From Candidatus Gastranaerophilales bacterium (GTDB taxonomy: Bacteria; Cyanobacteriota; Vampirovibrionia; Gastranaerophilales; Gastranaerophilaceae): a stretch of 32,332 bases of DNA. The notes beneath the pieces were generated by a model. It was not told the DNA's origin and ran no database searches. It saw only the letters and a program-made list of their open reading frames with translations. Where the stretch lies: positions 95,873 through 128,204 of the forward strand of contig CALVBY010000001.1 in NCBI GenBank assembly GCA_944325905.1. Reading direction: 5' to 3'. This document shows positions 14,887-22,932 of the stretch, in pieces. The position numbers and the translations under genes were made by a program. Each line of letters opens with the position of its first letter. The first letter of the stretch is position 1.

Positions 14887-16665
14887 ATGTTAAAAAAAAT
14901 ATTATACTCTCTTTGGATAACTATATTCTTGATATTTGTATTTTACACAGCAAAAAGTACAAACTTTAACACTTTTTTGGATGCTGTTGAAAACAAAACT
15001 TTTGATTTGCGACAAAACATAATTGTAAAATCAGGATATAAAAAGCCTAACAAAAACATTCTCATAGTTGCAATAGATGATGCCAGCTATGAATATATAC
15101 TTGAAAAATATGGAGAATGGCCGCTACCGAGAGATATTTATGCCAAGGTAATCGATAATATTGAAGCGCAACATCCCAAGAGTATAGCTTTTGACTTAAT
15201 GTTTGTAAAATCAATAAAGAGTAAACCTAGCGCTGACGAAGCTCTTGCTGCTGCGTTTAAAAAATATAACAACATATACACTGCAATGAATCTTGACAAT
15301 CAGTCTGTAGAATTAAGAAAACCAATTACATTACCAGAAAACTTAAGTGTACCGGTTACTAATTATTCTCTTGATATAGATTTCGATTCACTTTCGTTTT
15401 TAAATTGCAGATCAATATTACCTGAAATAATACAAAATACTAGTAATATTGGTATGATAAATGTTTCAAGAGCAGAAGATGGTATTTTAAGAAAAATGCC
15501 TGTATTCGTAAAATATCAAGGCAAATTTTATCCTCAACTAGCCTTTAGGGTTGGTATGGGATTAATCAAACACGAAGAAGGCTATAATCCGACAGAATAC
15601 ATCATTGATAGAAACTCAAACCTGATACTTAATAACAGAAAAATTTTTATTGACAAAGACGGAGGTGCAATACTTAATTGGTACGGACCTACAGGCACCT
15701 ATCAACAAATTCCGATGTACAAATTAGTTAAAGCTGTTGAAGAAGGAAAACAAAGCAATTACAATTTCACCAATAAAGTTGTATATTTTGGAACTACGGC
15801 TTCTAGTCTTTTTGATATCAAAACAACACCTATAGCAAAAATATATCCAGGAGTTGAAGTTCAAGCAACATACGTAAATAATTTGTTGGATAATAGTTTT
15901 ATTACAAAAGTAGACAAATGGATTACGATTTTCTTAGGTATCATTCTGGCTGCATTAATTGGTTACATGGTTATACACGTTTCTTCAGCTGCAATTGTTA
16001 CCTTGTCATTTGTTTCAATATACTCAGCCTATATAATTTTTGCTTACTTCATAATGAAATATCACAACTTGTGGATTGGAATTGTGTATCCTTTAATGCT
16101 AGGTTTTATAATCTTCATTTCGGCATTTGTCGTAAAATATATAATTAAATCAAGAGATTTTGAACAACAATACTTACTTGCGACTACCGATGGACTAACT
16201 GAATTATATAATCACAGATATTTTCAAGAACAAATGAAAATGCAAGTTGAACAGGCCAAAAGATATGAAGCACCTTTTTCTCTAATAATTATAGACATAG
16301 ACTTTTTCAAAAAGTTCAATGATACTTTCGGACACCAAGCAGGTGATGCGGTATTAAGACAAGTTGCACAACTTCTAAAACAAAGCGTCAGAACTACAGA
16401 TATAGTTTGTAGATACGGAGGAGAAGAAATGAGTATAATTCTTCCAAATACATCCAAAGAAATGTCTGTATCAACAGCTGAAAAAATTTGTAAACGTGTT
16501 GCTTCAAAAAGATTTCGATTGAATAATTACCAAGAAAGCAATGTCACAATAAGTCTTGGTGTAGCAAGTTTCCCTGATGACGGCGAAACTCCTGCTCAAA
16601 TAATAGAAATGGCAGACAAAAGATTGTATCAATCAAAACATAACGGAAGAAATCAAGTAACATAA
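14887..16665 (+). CDS. CHASE2-domain membrane diguanylate cyclase (GGDEF)
   Basis: A predicted sensor that makes cyclic di-GMP in response to an extracytoplasmic signal. From N to C: one membrane helix (about 4-22), a periplasmic CHASE2 domain (about 30-330; LIVAIDDASYEYI, WPLPRDIYAKVIDNI, VYFGTTASSLFDIKTTP), three membrane helices (about 342-420), and a C-terminal GGDEF domain. The active loop reads GGEEM (511-515) instead of GG(D/E)EF, with Met replacing Phe. The RxxD inhibitory site is present five residues earlier (R502-D505). DGLTELYNHRYFQEQ and ISLGVASFPDDG are typical. A longer form starting at TTG 14872 is possible, but the promoter position favours ATG 14887. The next gene starts 11 bp after the stop. 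The ligand is unknown. Confidence 0.93.
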   Translation: MLKKILYSLWITIFLIFVFYTAKSTNFNTFLDAVENKTFDLRQNIIVKSGYKKPNKNILIVAIDDASYEYILEKYGEWPLPRDIYAKVIDNIEAQHPKSIAFDLMFVKSIKSKPSADEALAAAFKKYNNIYTAMNLDNQSVELRKPITLPENLSVPVTNYSLDIDFDSLSFLNCRSILPEIIQNTSNIGMINVSRAEDGILRKMPVFVKYQGKFYPQLAFRVGMGLIKHEEGYNPTEYIIDRNSNLILNNRKIFIDKDGGAILNWYGPTGTYQQIPMYKLVKAVEEGKQSNYNFTNKVVYFGTTASSLFDIKTTPIAKIYPGVEVQATYVNNLLDNSFITKVDKWITIFLGIILAALIGYMVIHVSSAAIVTLSFVSIYSAYIIFAYFIMKYHNLWIGIVYPLMLGFIIFISAFVVKYIIKSRDFEQQYLLATTDGLTELYNHRYFQEQMKMQVEQAKRYEAPFSLIIIDIDFFKKFNDTFGHQAGDAVLRQVAQLLKQSVRTTDIVCRYGGEEMSIILPNTSKEMSVSTAEKICKRVASKRFRLNNYQESNVTISLGVASFPDDGETPAQIIEMADKRLYQSKHNGRNQVT

Positions 16666-16676
16666 AAGGGGAACTT

Positions 16677-17363
16677 ATGAAATTAAAACTATTATCACTA
16701 TTTTTAGCATTGATTACAACAATACAAATAACATTGGCAGGGCCATTCAATGCAAATGCCAAAACAAAAAGAATTCCGGCAGGCACGAAATTGGAAATGA
16801 AATTGCTAAGTCCACTTTCTTCAACACTAAACACTGCAGGAAGTGAATTTTCGGCTATGCTCATAACCGACCAAACTTCTGACAACGATGTAATACTACC
16901 AATGGGTTCTGTCATTAGGGGCACCATTAAAAAAATAGTACCTGCCAAAAGGATGTCAAAAGGTTCAATAATATATATGGACTTTGACCATGTTGTTACA
17001 CCAAACGGCAGACAACTTCCTCTTTCACTAAATATAGTAGGAAGAACCGATCTAACTTATGATGGAGGAATAACCACTACAAGAGGATACGGTGATGCGT
17101 TCAAACAGACCTGCCAAAAATCCGGCGAAATTGCCAGAGAATCTACACAATGGGGATTTGATGTCGGTGAAGATTACTGGAATGGTTATATGCAAATAAT
17201 AACCGTGCCTGTAGGCATAATCGGTGCGGGCTTGGGTACTGCTGGTTATTTTGTGTACGATAGTATTGCTGATATGATAAGAAAAGGTAAAGAGGTCGAA
17301 CTGAATAAAGGGGAAATTCTGAACGTAATACTTACAGATCCAATAGATGTTCCGGTAATATAA
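16677..17363 (+). CDS. Secreted hypothetical protein, 228 aa
   Basis: No family confirmed. AAGGGG lies 6-7 nt before ATG. A signal peptide is clear (MKLKLLSLFLALITTIQITLA, cleaved near residue 21-27), so it is periplasmic or surface-exposed. Residues 30-130 look beta-rich (RIPAGTKLEMKLLSPLSS, VILPMGSVIRGTIKKIVPA) and loosely recall the beta-barrel part of VirB10/TrbI-like or similar envelope proteins. That resemblance is weak. Residues 175-195 (ITVPVGIIGAGLGTAGYFV) are Gly-rich and hydrophobic and may sit in or on a membrane. It lies between the CHASE2-GGDEF gene and a TPR gene with gaps of 11 and 3 bp, so all three are probably one operon. Confidence 0.75.
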   Translation: MKLKLLSLFLALITTIQITLAGPFNANAKTKRIPAGTKLEMKLLSPLSSTLNTAGSEFSAMLITDQTSDNDVILPMGSVIRGTIKKIVPAKRMSKGSIIYMDFDHVVTPNGRQLPLSLNIVGRTDLTYDGGITTTRGYGDAFKQTCQKSGEIARESTQWGFDVGEDYWNGYMQIITVPVGIIGAGLGTAGYFVYDSIADMIRKGKEVELNKGEILNVILTDPIDVPVI

Positions 17364-17366
17364 ATT

Positions 17367-18296
17367 ATGTCAAAACTAGATAAAATAGAAGAATTGCAAA
17401 ATATTTTAAAAGAAGATCCGTCGAATTTTCCAACAAGAAGACAACTGGCGGTTCTTCTTCTTGATACAGGCTACGCTGAAGAAGCGCTGCAACATTTCTT
17501 GTATCTTTCTCAAATATTTCAACAGGATAGTGGAATATACTACAATCTTGGCATTACATATGAAAAACTAAAGGATCTTGATAAAGCGGAAAATTCATAT
17601 CTTAAGGCTTTTGAATATGCACCAGAAGAAGTAGATTCTATGTACAATTTAGGATTGGTGTATATAGAAAAAAAAGAATACAATAAAGCCATTCAATGTT
17701 TTGACAAAGTTTTAGAAACAGATGACAAAGATTCAAACTCGTATTTCAATATTGGTATTGCGAACTTTAAAAAAGGTGACCTTATCGAAGCGATGGATAA
17801 CTTTCAGCATACAATTGATTTAAATGATGATGATATATATGCACACTTCTACATAGGTAATATTTATAAAGAATTTGGAGATAATGAATCCGCAGCGGAA
17901 GAATTCAAAAAAGTTCTCTCGATTTCTCCTGATTATAGCTGGGCGTATTACAATTTGGGGGTCATAGATTATGAAGCCGGAAACATTGAAGGGGCTATTC
18001 AAAATCTTGAAAAAACACTTGAACTAAACCCAAAAGATACCGAAGCTTACAAAATATACATAAAAATACTTGCAAAAAACAAGGACTATGAAAGCGCAAA
18101 TGATTTAGTTAAAACCGCCCTAAAAAACTGCGGCTCAAATGGCGATTTGTTTTACATTTATGCACAAATTAAAAAATTAATGAATGACCCTGAATCTTGT
18201 GTGAAATATTTGCAAAAAGCACTTGAAAATAATGATACCCTATCAATAGCACCGAAACTGGTTAAACAACAAATTGATAAATTGTTAGCACAATAA
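17367..18296 (+). CDS. Tetratricopeptide-repeat protein, 309 aa
   Basis: A cytoplasmic TPR scaffold with no signal peptide. About seven to eight TPR units run end to end. Examples are SGIYYNLGITYEKLKDLDKA, SMYNLGLVYIEKKEYNKAIQ, SYFNIGIANFKKGDLIEAMD and AYYNLGVIDYEAGNIEGAIQ, each about 34 residues apart. ATG 17367 is 3 nt after the previous stop and has no strong ribosome-binding site, so translation is probably coupled to the secreted protein upstream. Its partner is unknown. Unlike the secreted TPR protein at 3013, it should act inside the cell. Confidence 0.88.
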   Translation: MSKLDKIEELQNILKEDPSNFPTRRQLAVLLLDTGYAEEALQHFLYLSQIFQQDSGIYYNLGITYEKLKDLDKAENSYLKAFEYAPEEVDSMYNLGLVYIEKKEYNKAIQCFDKVLETDDKDSNSYFNIGIANFKKGDLIEAMDNFQHTIDLNDDDIYAHFYIGNIYKEFGDNESAAEEFKKVLSISPDYSWAYYNLGVIDYEAGNIEGAIQNLEKTLELNPKDTEAYKIYIKILAKNKDYESANDLVKTALKNCGSNGDLFYIYAQIKKLMNDPESCVKYLQKALENNDTLSIAPKLVKQQIDKLLAQ

Positions 18297-18351
18297 TTTT
18301 TAGCATGTTAAAATTGTACCATAGGAATAGAAACAAGAGGGAATAAGACTT

Positions 18352-20088
18352 ATGAAGATGTCAAAATTATTCGTGCAAACTTTAAGAGAATTTCCGTCAG
18401 ATGCGGAAGTTGTTTCACACAAAATGCTTGCACGTGCGGGTTATATAAGAAAACTTACATCAGGGGTATACAATTTTTTACCTTTGATGTGGAGAGTTTT
18501 AAAGAAAATTGAAAATATAGTAAGAGAAGAAATGGACGCGGCAGGAGCCCAAGAACTATTAATGCCGTTTGTTCAGCCAAAGGAACTTTGGGAAGAATCA
18601 GGCAGATGGGATGCCTATGGCAAAGAATTAATGAGATTAAAAGACAGACACGACAGAATTATGTGTCTTGGACCTACTCACGAAGAAGTAATCACATCAA
18701 TTGCACGTGATGGACTAAAATCATATAAACAATTGCCTGTGAATTTATATCAAATTCAATCAAAATTCCGCGACGAAGTTCGTCCAAGATACGGACTTTT
18801 AAGAGGACGAGAATTCATAATGAAAGATGCCTATAGTTTTGACACCGATGAAGCAGGGCTTGATAAAGAATATGAAAATATGGCAAAAGCATACAAACGA
18901 ATTTTTGACAGATGCGGCCTTGCAACAAAAATGGTTCAATCAGATTCAGGTGCTATAGGCGGCTCTGTGTCACACGAGTTTATGGTGATTACGGACACTG
19001 ACGCAGGTGAAAATGACGTTTTTTACTGCGATTCTTGCGATTATTCCGCAAACTCAAACCACGCTGTTTCAAAACTTCAGCCAGCTTTGGTTGATGGTAA
19101 AGATTATTTTAATAAAACCGAAATTATTGTCACTCCAAATACTCATTCAATTGAAGAATTAAGTGAATTTTTGAAAATTCCTTCAACATTAATTTTAAAA
19201 ACTCTGGTATACATTGTCGACAAAAAACCTGTGCTTGCACTTATTAGGGCTGATAGAGCTGTTGAAGAAACCAAACTTATGAATGCTGTTGGCGGCATTG
19301 AAATAAGAATAGCTTCAAGTGCTGAAATAGCAGAATTAATGGCCGACAAAGGATTTGACGCAGTACCGGGATTTATCGGACCCAAAGGGATGAATGGTAT
19401 AAAAATAATTGCCGACGAAACAGTAAAAGATATGAAAAATTTTGTCGTTGGCATAAATATTACCGACAAACACCAAGTTGGGGCAAACTTGAGTGATCTT
19501 GGAATAGATAATATAGAATACGAGGATATCAGACTTGTTGAAGCAGGTGATATATGTCCTGTTTGCGGCAAACCTCTATTAGTTACTAAAGGTATCGAAG
19601 TTGGTAACATCTTCAAACTTGGTACAAAATATTCAAAACCAATGAATGCAGTATTCACTGATGTAAACGGTGAAATGAAGCCTTATGTAATGGGTTGCTA
19701 TGGTATCGGGATTTCAAGAACGGCCGCTGCAGCTGTCGAAGCTCACTATGATGAATACGGTATAAAATGGCCTATCTCTATTGCACCGTATCATGTTGTT
19801 GTAATACCTGTAAGCACAAATGATGAACTGCAAATGACAACTGCGACGAAAATCTATGAAGATTTACAAAAAGCAGGCGTTGAGGTTGTTTTAGACGATA
19901 GAGATGAAAGAGCCGGCGTAAAGTTCAAAGATGCTGATCTTATCGGATTTCCATATAGAATAACTATTGGAAAAACAATAACCGAAGGGCTTGTGGAATG
20001 CAAGGTAAGAGAAACAGGTGAACTTACCAAAATAAAACCTGAAGAAGCCGTTGAAAAACTTATTGAAATAGTTGAAAACATAAAATAA
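18352..20088 (+). CDS. proS: Prolyl-tRNA synthetase (bacterial type with editing domain)
   Basis: A class II synthetase that charges tRNA-Pro. At 578 aa it matches the long bacterial form. Class II motifs are present: the motif 1 region HKMLARAGYIRKLTSGVYNFLP (quoted span residues about 24-45), motif 2 FRDEVRPRYGLLRGREFIMKDAYSF (about 139-163) and motif 3 GCYGIGISRTAAAAVE. The inserted YbaK-like domain that deacylates Ala-tRNA-Pro lies at about 230-400 and contains STLILKTLVYIVD. The anticodon-binding domain is at the C-terminus (VVLDDRDERAGVKFKDADLIG). AGAGGG lies about 10 nt before ATG 18352. A second ATG two codons later is possible. A terminator follows the stop. Confidence 0.98.
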   Translation: MKMSKLFVQTLREFPSDAEVVSHKMLARAGYIRKLTSGVYNFLPLMWRVLKKIENIVREEMDAAGAQELLMPFVQPKELWEESGRWDAYGKELMRLKDRHDRIMCLGPTHEEVITSIARDGLKSYKQLPVNLYQIQSKFRDEVRPRYGLLRGREFIMKDAYSFDTDEAGLDKEYENMAKAYKRIFDRCGLATKMVQSDSGAIGGSVSHEFMVITDTDAGENDVFYCDSCDYSANSNHAVSKLQPALVDGKDYFNKTEIIVTPNTHSIEELSEFLKIPSTLILKTLVYIVDKKPVLALIRADRAVEETKLMNAVGGIEIRIASSAEIAELMADKGFDAVPGFIGPKGMNGIKIIADETVKDMKNFVVGINITDKHQVGANLSDLGIDNIEYEDIRLVEAGDICPVCGKPLLVTKGIEVGNIFKLGTKYSKPMNAVFTDVNGEMKPYVMGCYGIGISRTAAAAVEAHYDEYGIKWPISIAPYHVVVIPVSTNDELQMTTATKIYEDLQKAGVEVVLDDRDERAGVKFKDADLIGFPYRITIGKTITEGLVECKVRETGELTKIKPEEAVEKLIEIVENIK

Positions 20089-20116
20089 AAGTTTTTCATG
20101 CGTAAACTTATAAATT

Positions 20117-20144
20117 AAAAGCCAAATCAATGATTTGGCTTTTT
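20117..20144. terminator. Bidirectional terminator between proS and gtrA
   Basis: AAAAGCCAAATCA and TGATTTGGCTTTT pair across a single central base; the real loop will be slightly larger. It serves proS on the plus strand. Its left A-run gives a T-run on the minus strand for gtrA, whose last codons it overlaps. Confidence 0.88.
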
Positions 20145-20543
20145 AAATGCAAAATATTTAAACAAAACATAAGTTATAACTGACACAAGAAAAATTGAAA
20201 TAGATTGTGCAACATAAGCATTTTTCAAAACAAATTTCATTAATATTTCCAATATAACTACATTAACAAAATAACTAACAAGCCAAGTTGTACAACATTT
20301 TGCATATTCTTTTAAATAATTTCCTCTGGTACAAAAGACAAAAAACTTTTGATTCAGATAAGAAAATATCGAAGAAATTCCCCACTGTAAAGCTACACAA
20401 ACCTGATAATGCTGCTGTCCTAAAAAGTAGAGCGCAATTACATAAATTACGTATGAAATCGCCGCATTAACACACCCAATGATAACAAATCTAATTTTAT
20501 CATCAAGTTTTAACCACAAAGAAAATAATTGAGATAAATTCAT
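20127..20543 (-). CDS. GtrA-like membrane protein
   Basis: GtrA-family proteins are small four-helix membrane proteins linked to polyprenyl-phosphate sugar transfer, as in O-antigen glucosylation. Four hydrophobic segments are visible: FVIIGCVNAAISYVIYVIAL, VCVALQWGISSIFSYLN, WLVSYFVNVVILEILM and AQSISIFLVSVITYVLF. The motifs NQKFFVF and FKYFAF(KK) are typical. At about 138 aa the length is normal. ATG 20543 overlaps the gatD stop as TGATG, so the pair is translationally coupled. A TTG one codon earlier is a less likely start. The coupling to a peptidoglycan enzyme suggests an envelope role; the sugar is unknown. Confidence 0.9.
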   Translation of the reverse strand: MNLSQLFSLWLKLDDKIRFVIIGCVNAAISYVIYVIALYFLGQQHYQVCVALQWGISSIFSYLNQKFFVFCTRGNYLKEYAKCCTTWLVSYFVNVVILEILMKFVLKNAYVAQSISIFLVSVITYVLFKYFAFKKPNH

Positions 20544-21277
20544 CAATAAGCCTTACCTACTAATAATTCATGCGTTTTATTTTCGATATCATCATCCAGT
20601 TTTGATAGCTTAATTTTTTCACCGTAATGTTTTTCCAAAGCCAATTCAATTAATAAATCCGCAAAATGCGTATTTTTAGGCAAAAAAGAACCATGCAAGT
20701 ATGTACCAAAAACATTTTTATAACGTGCACCTTCAGTCTTATCTTGCCCGTTATTTCCATACCCGATTGATACGATACCTAAAGGCTTTGTTTCACCTTG
20801 CAGATAAGTTAATCCGCTGTGATTTTCAAACCCAACCAAACTATCAGGTGAAACCAAGTCAGTTTTCGCCGTAACATTACCGATAAAACGTTTTTTACCG
20901 GCGACAGTATAAGCATCCAAGAGAGAAATTCCAAGAAGTTTATCTTTATCATGCGGCTGATAATAATGTCCGAAAAGTTGATATCCGCCACAAATTCCAA
21001 GAAAAACGGCTCCGGAATCACGCAAATTAATAAAATAATCTTTATTTTTATAGAGCTCTCTTGCGACTTCCTCCTGTTGTTTGTCCTGTCCCCCGCCCAT
21101 AAAATACAAATCATATTCTCCAACGGAATCGCCAATATTTATTTCATTATACTCGACATCTATTCCTCGCCACTCACAACGTTTTTTCAACGTAATGATA
21201 TTTCCGATATCACCATAAAGATTCAATAATTTTGGATATAAATGCCCTATAGAAATTTTCATTTTATTCTCTTCCAT
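20543..21277 (-). CDS. gatD: GatD-type lipid II glutamine amidotransferase subunit
   Basis: GatD is the glutaminase subunit that, with the Mur ligase-like MurT, amidates D-Glu of lipid II. The 244-aa class I-like glutaminase carries the start ISIGHLYPKLLNLYGDIGN, the oxyanion strand YFMGGGQD, the nucleophile Cys 96 in FLGICGGYQ and His 195 in GTYLHGSFLPKN. Length and motifs fit the GatD/CobQ-like group rather than full cobyric acid synthase. No murT is adjacent; gtrA is coupled instead. ATG 21277 lies 7 nt after a TATAAT box and has no good ribosome-binding site. ATG 21262 (MKISIGHL) is a plausible shorter start with GGAAGAG upstream. Confidence 0.88.
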   Translation of the reverse strand: MEENKMKISIGHLYPKLLNLYGDIGNIITLKKRCEWRGIDVEYNEINIGDSVGEYDLYFMGGGQDKQQEEVARELYKNKDYFINLRDSGAVFLGICGGYQLFGHYYQPHDKDKLLGISLLDAYTVAGKKRFIGNVTAKTDLVSPDSLVGFENHSGLTYLQGETKPLGIVSIGYGNNGQDKTEGARYKNVFGTYLHGSFLPKNTHFADLLIELALEKHYGEKIKLSKLDDDIENKTHELLVGKAY

Positions 21278-21290
21278 AACACCTATTATA
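21277..21290 (-). promoter_or_regulatory. TATAAT box 7 nt before the gatD ATG
   Basis: On the minus strand TATAAT (21285-21290) is followed after 7 nt by ATG 21277. The predicted start falls at or beside the ATG. No clear -35 box was found. Confidence 0.45.
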
Positions 21291-21347
21291 TAACAAAGAT
21301 TAAAACTTTTTTAATAAAGTACAAATAAAGTGCAGTAAAGTTTATGT

Positions 21348-21360
21348 TATAATCTGACTA
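21348..21360 (+). promoter_or_regulatory. TATAAT box 6 nt before the tatD ATG (leaderless start)
   Basis: TATAAT (21348-21353) then CTGACT then ATG 21360, so the transcript should begin on or next to the start codon. No ribosome-binding site is present. Just upstream, three AAAGT motifs are spaced about 10-11 bp apart (21316-21341), which may bind an activator in place of a -35 box. Confidence 0.5.
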
Positions 21361-22121
21361 TGGATAACTACCTAATAGATACACACGCACATATAGATAT
21401 GCTTGAGAATATAGATCAAGCAATACAAACAGCAACAGAATACGGTGTTAAAAAAATAATTTTACCCTGTGCATATCCAAATGATATTGAAAAAGTCTTT
21501 GAACTCACACAAAAATACGAAAACGTATTCGGACTGCTGGGAGTTCACCCTAGCGAAGTAAGAGATTGGAACGATGAATTATCCGAAAAAATAAAAGAGT
21601 ATGCAAAAAACCCTAAAATTGTCGGAATAGGCGAGATTGGACTGGATTATTATTGGGACAAAAGTTTTATCGACTTGCAAAAAGAAGTATTCATCAAACA
21701 AATAAAACTTGCAAATGAGCTTAAACTTCCTATATGTGTGCACGATAGGGAGGCGCATAAAGATACTTTTTATATTTTAAAAGAACATAACAAAAATTCT
21801 ACTGTCGTAATGCACTGTTTTTCAGGCAGTTTAGAATTTGCAAAAGAATGCATAAAAGAGGGCTGGTACTTGGCAATAGGCGGAGTTGTGACATTTAAAA
21901 ACGCGGTAAAAATGAAAGAGGTTGCAAAAGAAATTCCGATTGAAAAACTTTTACTTGAAACAGATTGCCCATACCTCACACCTGAACCTTATAGAGGAAA
22001 AGAAAATCAACCGGCATACGTTAAATACGTAGCACAAAAAATTGCGGAACTTCGTGATACTTCCTTTGATGAGATAGCCCAAATAACTTCCCAAAACGCA
22101 GAAAAGGTATATAAAATATGA
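21360..22121 (+). CDS. tatD: TatD family metal-dependent deoxyribonuclease
   Basis: TatD enzymes are TIM-barrel hydrolases with 3'-5' DNase activity used in DNA repair and turnover. All metal ligands are visible: H9 and H11 in THAHID, the Glu of VGIGEIGLDYYW, the His of CVHDREAH, the His of VMHCFSG and the Asp of LLETDCPYLTPEP. At 253 aa it has the family's usual length. No ribosome-binding site precedes ATG; a TATAAT box 6 nt upstream indicates a leaderless message. tlyA overlaps the end by 4 nt (ATGA), so both are cotranscribed. It is divergent from gatD. Confidence 0.96.
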   Translation: MDNYLIDTHAHIDMLENIDQAIQTATEYGVKKIILPCAYPNDIEKVFELTQKYENVFGLLGVHPSEVRDWNDELSEKIKEYAKNPKIVGIGEIGLDYYWDKSFIDLQKEVFIKQIKLANELKLPICVHDREAHKDTFYILKEHNKNSTVVMHCFSGSLEFAKECIKEGWYLAIGGVVTFKNAVKMKEVAKEIPIEKLLLETDCPYLTPEPYRGKENQPAYVKYVAQKIAELRDTSFDEIAQITSQNAEKVYKI

Positions 22122-22927
22122 AGAAAGAACGACTTGATAAATATCTTACCGATTTAGGCTATTTTGAAACGAAAAGCAAGGCTTCCGCTGCAATTTTGGC
22201 AGGTCATGTAAAAATAGATGATGAATACATAACAAAATCAGGATTTCAAATAAATACGGAAAAAGAACATGATATAACCGTCAAAACAATGCCATATGTA
22301 TCCAGAGGTGGGTTTAAGCTTAAAAAAGCTCTTGATACTTTTCCTATAAGTGTAAAAGACAGAATATGCTTTGATGCAGGAGCTTCTACGGGCGGTTTTA
22401 CAGACTGTTTATTACAAAACGGTGCAAAATTTGTCTATGCTGTTGATGTCGGATACGGGCAGCTTGATTGGAAAATTCGCTCTGACAAGAGAGTTAAAAC
22501 TATCGAAAGGACAAATTTAAAAATTTGCCAATTTTCAGACATTTACTTTGAAGATGAACCTGTTGCTGACCTCTTGGTGAGTGATTTATCTTTCATATCA
22601 CTTACTAAAGTTCTTGAAAATTTGAAAAAATTATTAAATCCAAACTTTCACGAGCTTGTTTGCCTTATAAAACCCCAGTTTGAAGCAGGCAAAGAAAAAA
22701 TTGAAAAAGGCGGAGTTGTCAGGGACAAAAAAGTTCACCAAGAAGTTATTTCTAACGTAATAAATTTTGCTATTAAAATTGGCTATTCAATAAAGGGACT
22801 CACTTACTCATCAATAAAGGGCCCATCCGGCAATATTGAATATCTTGTATGGCTTTCAACCGAACTTTGTGAATCTGACTATAATATCACCGAAATTATT
22901 GAAAATGCATTCAAAAATCTTAATTAA
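22118..22927 (+). CDS. tlyA: TlyA family rRNA 2'-O-methyltransferase
   Basis: TlyA methylates ribose 2'-OH groups of rRNA; some members were first named hemolysins. An S4 RNA-binding domain (residues 1 to about 60, RLDKYLTDLGYFETKSKASA) precedes YVSRGGFKL (60-68) and a FtsJ-like methyltransferase domain. That domain has the SAM motif CFDAGASTGGFTDCLL from residue 84, the YAVDVGYGQLDW loop, LLVSDLSFIS and LIKPQFEAGKE. At 269 aa the length is normal. The start overlaps tatD by 4 nt. The gene is convergent with the small secreted protein gene only 5 nt away, with no terminator between. Confidence 0.95.
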   Translation: MKKERLDKYLTDLGYFETKSKASAAILAGHVKIDDEYITKSGFQINTEKEHDITVKTMPYVSRGGFKLKKALDTFPISVKDRICFDAGASTGGFTDCLLQNGAKFVYAVDVGYGQLDWKIRSDKRVKTIERTNLKICQFSDIYFEDEPVADLLVSDLSFISLTKVLENLKKLLNPNFHELVCLIKPQFEAGKEKIEKGGVVRDKKVHQEVISNVINFAIKIGYSIKGLTYSSIKGPSGNIEYLVWLSTELCESDYNITEIIENAFKNLN

Positions 22928-22932
22928 AATGC

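Noticed and set aside
16544-16948. 134-codon minus-strand ORF across the end of the GGDEF gene and the start of the next gene
   Set aside because: Both sense-strand genes are strongly supported, and the antisense frame shows no family or initiation signal.
17367-18296. Outer-membrane lipoprotein role for the 309-aa TPR protein
   Set aside because: No signal peptide or lipobox; the first residues are charged, so it is more likely cytoplasmic.
19143-19658. 171-codon minus-strand ORF opposite proS
   Set aside because: It is antisense to the well-conserved ProRS editing domain, has Ser/Ile/Pro-rich composition typical of shadow frames, and has no ribosome-binding site.
20543-21277. Cobyric acid synthase (CobQ)
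   Set aside because: Only the glutaminase domain is present (244 aa) and no cobalamin genes are nearby; GatD fits better.
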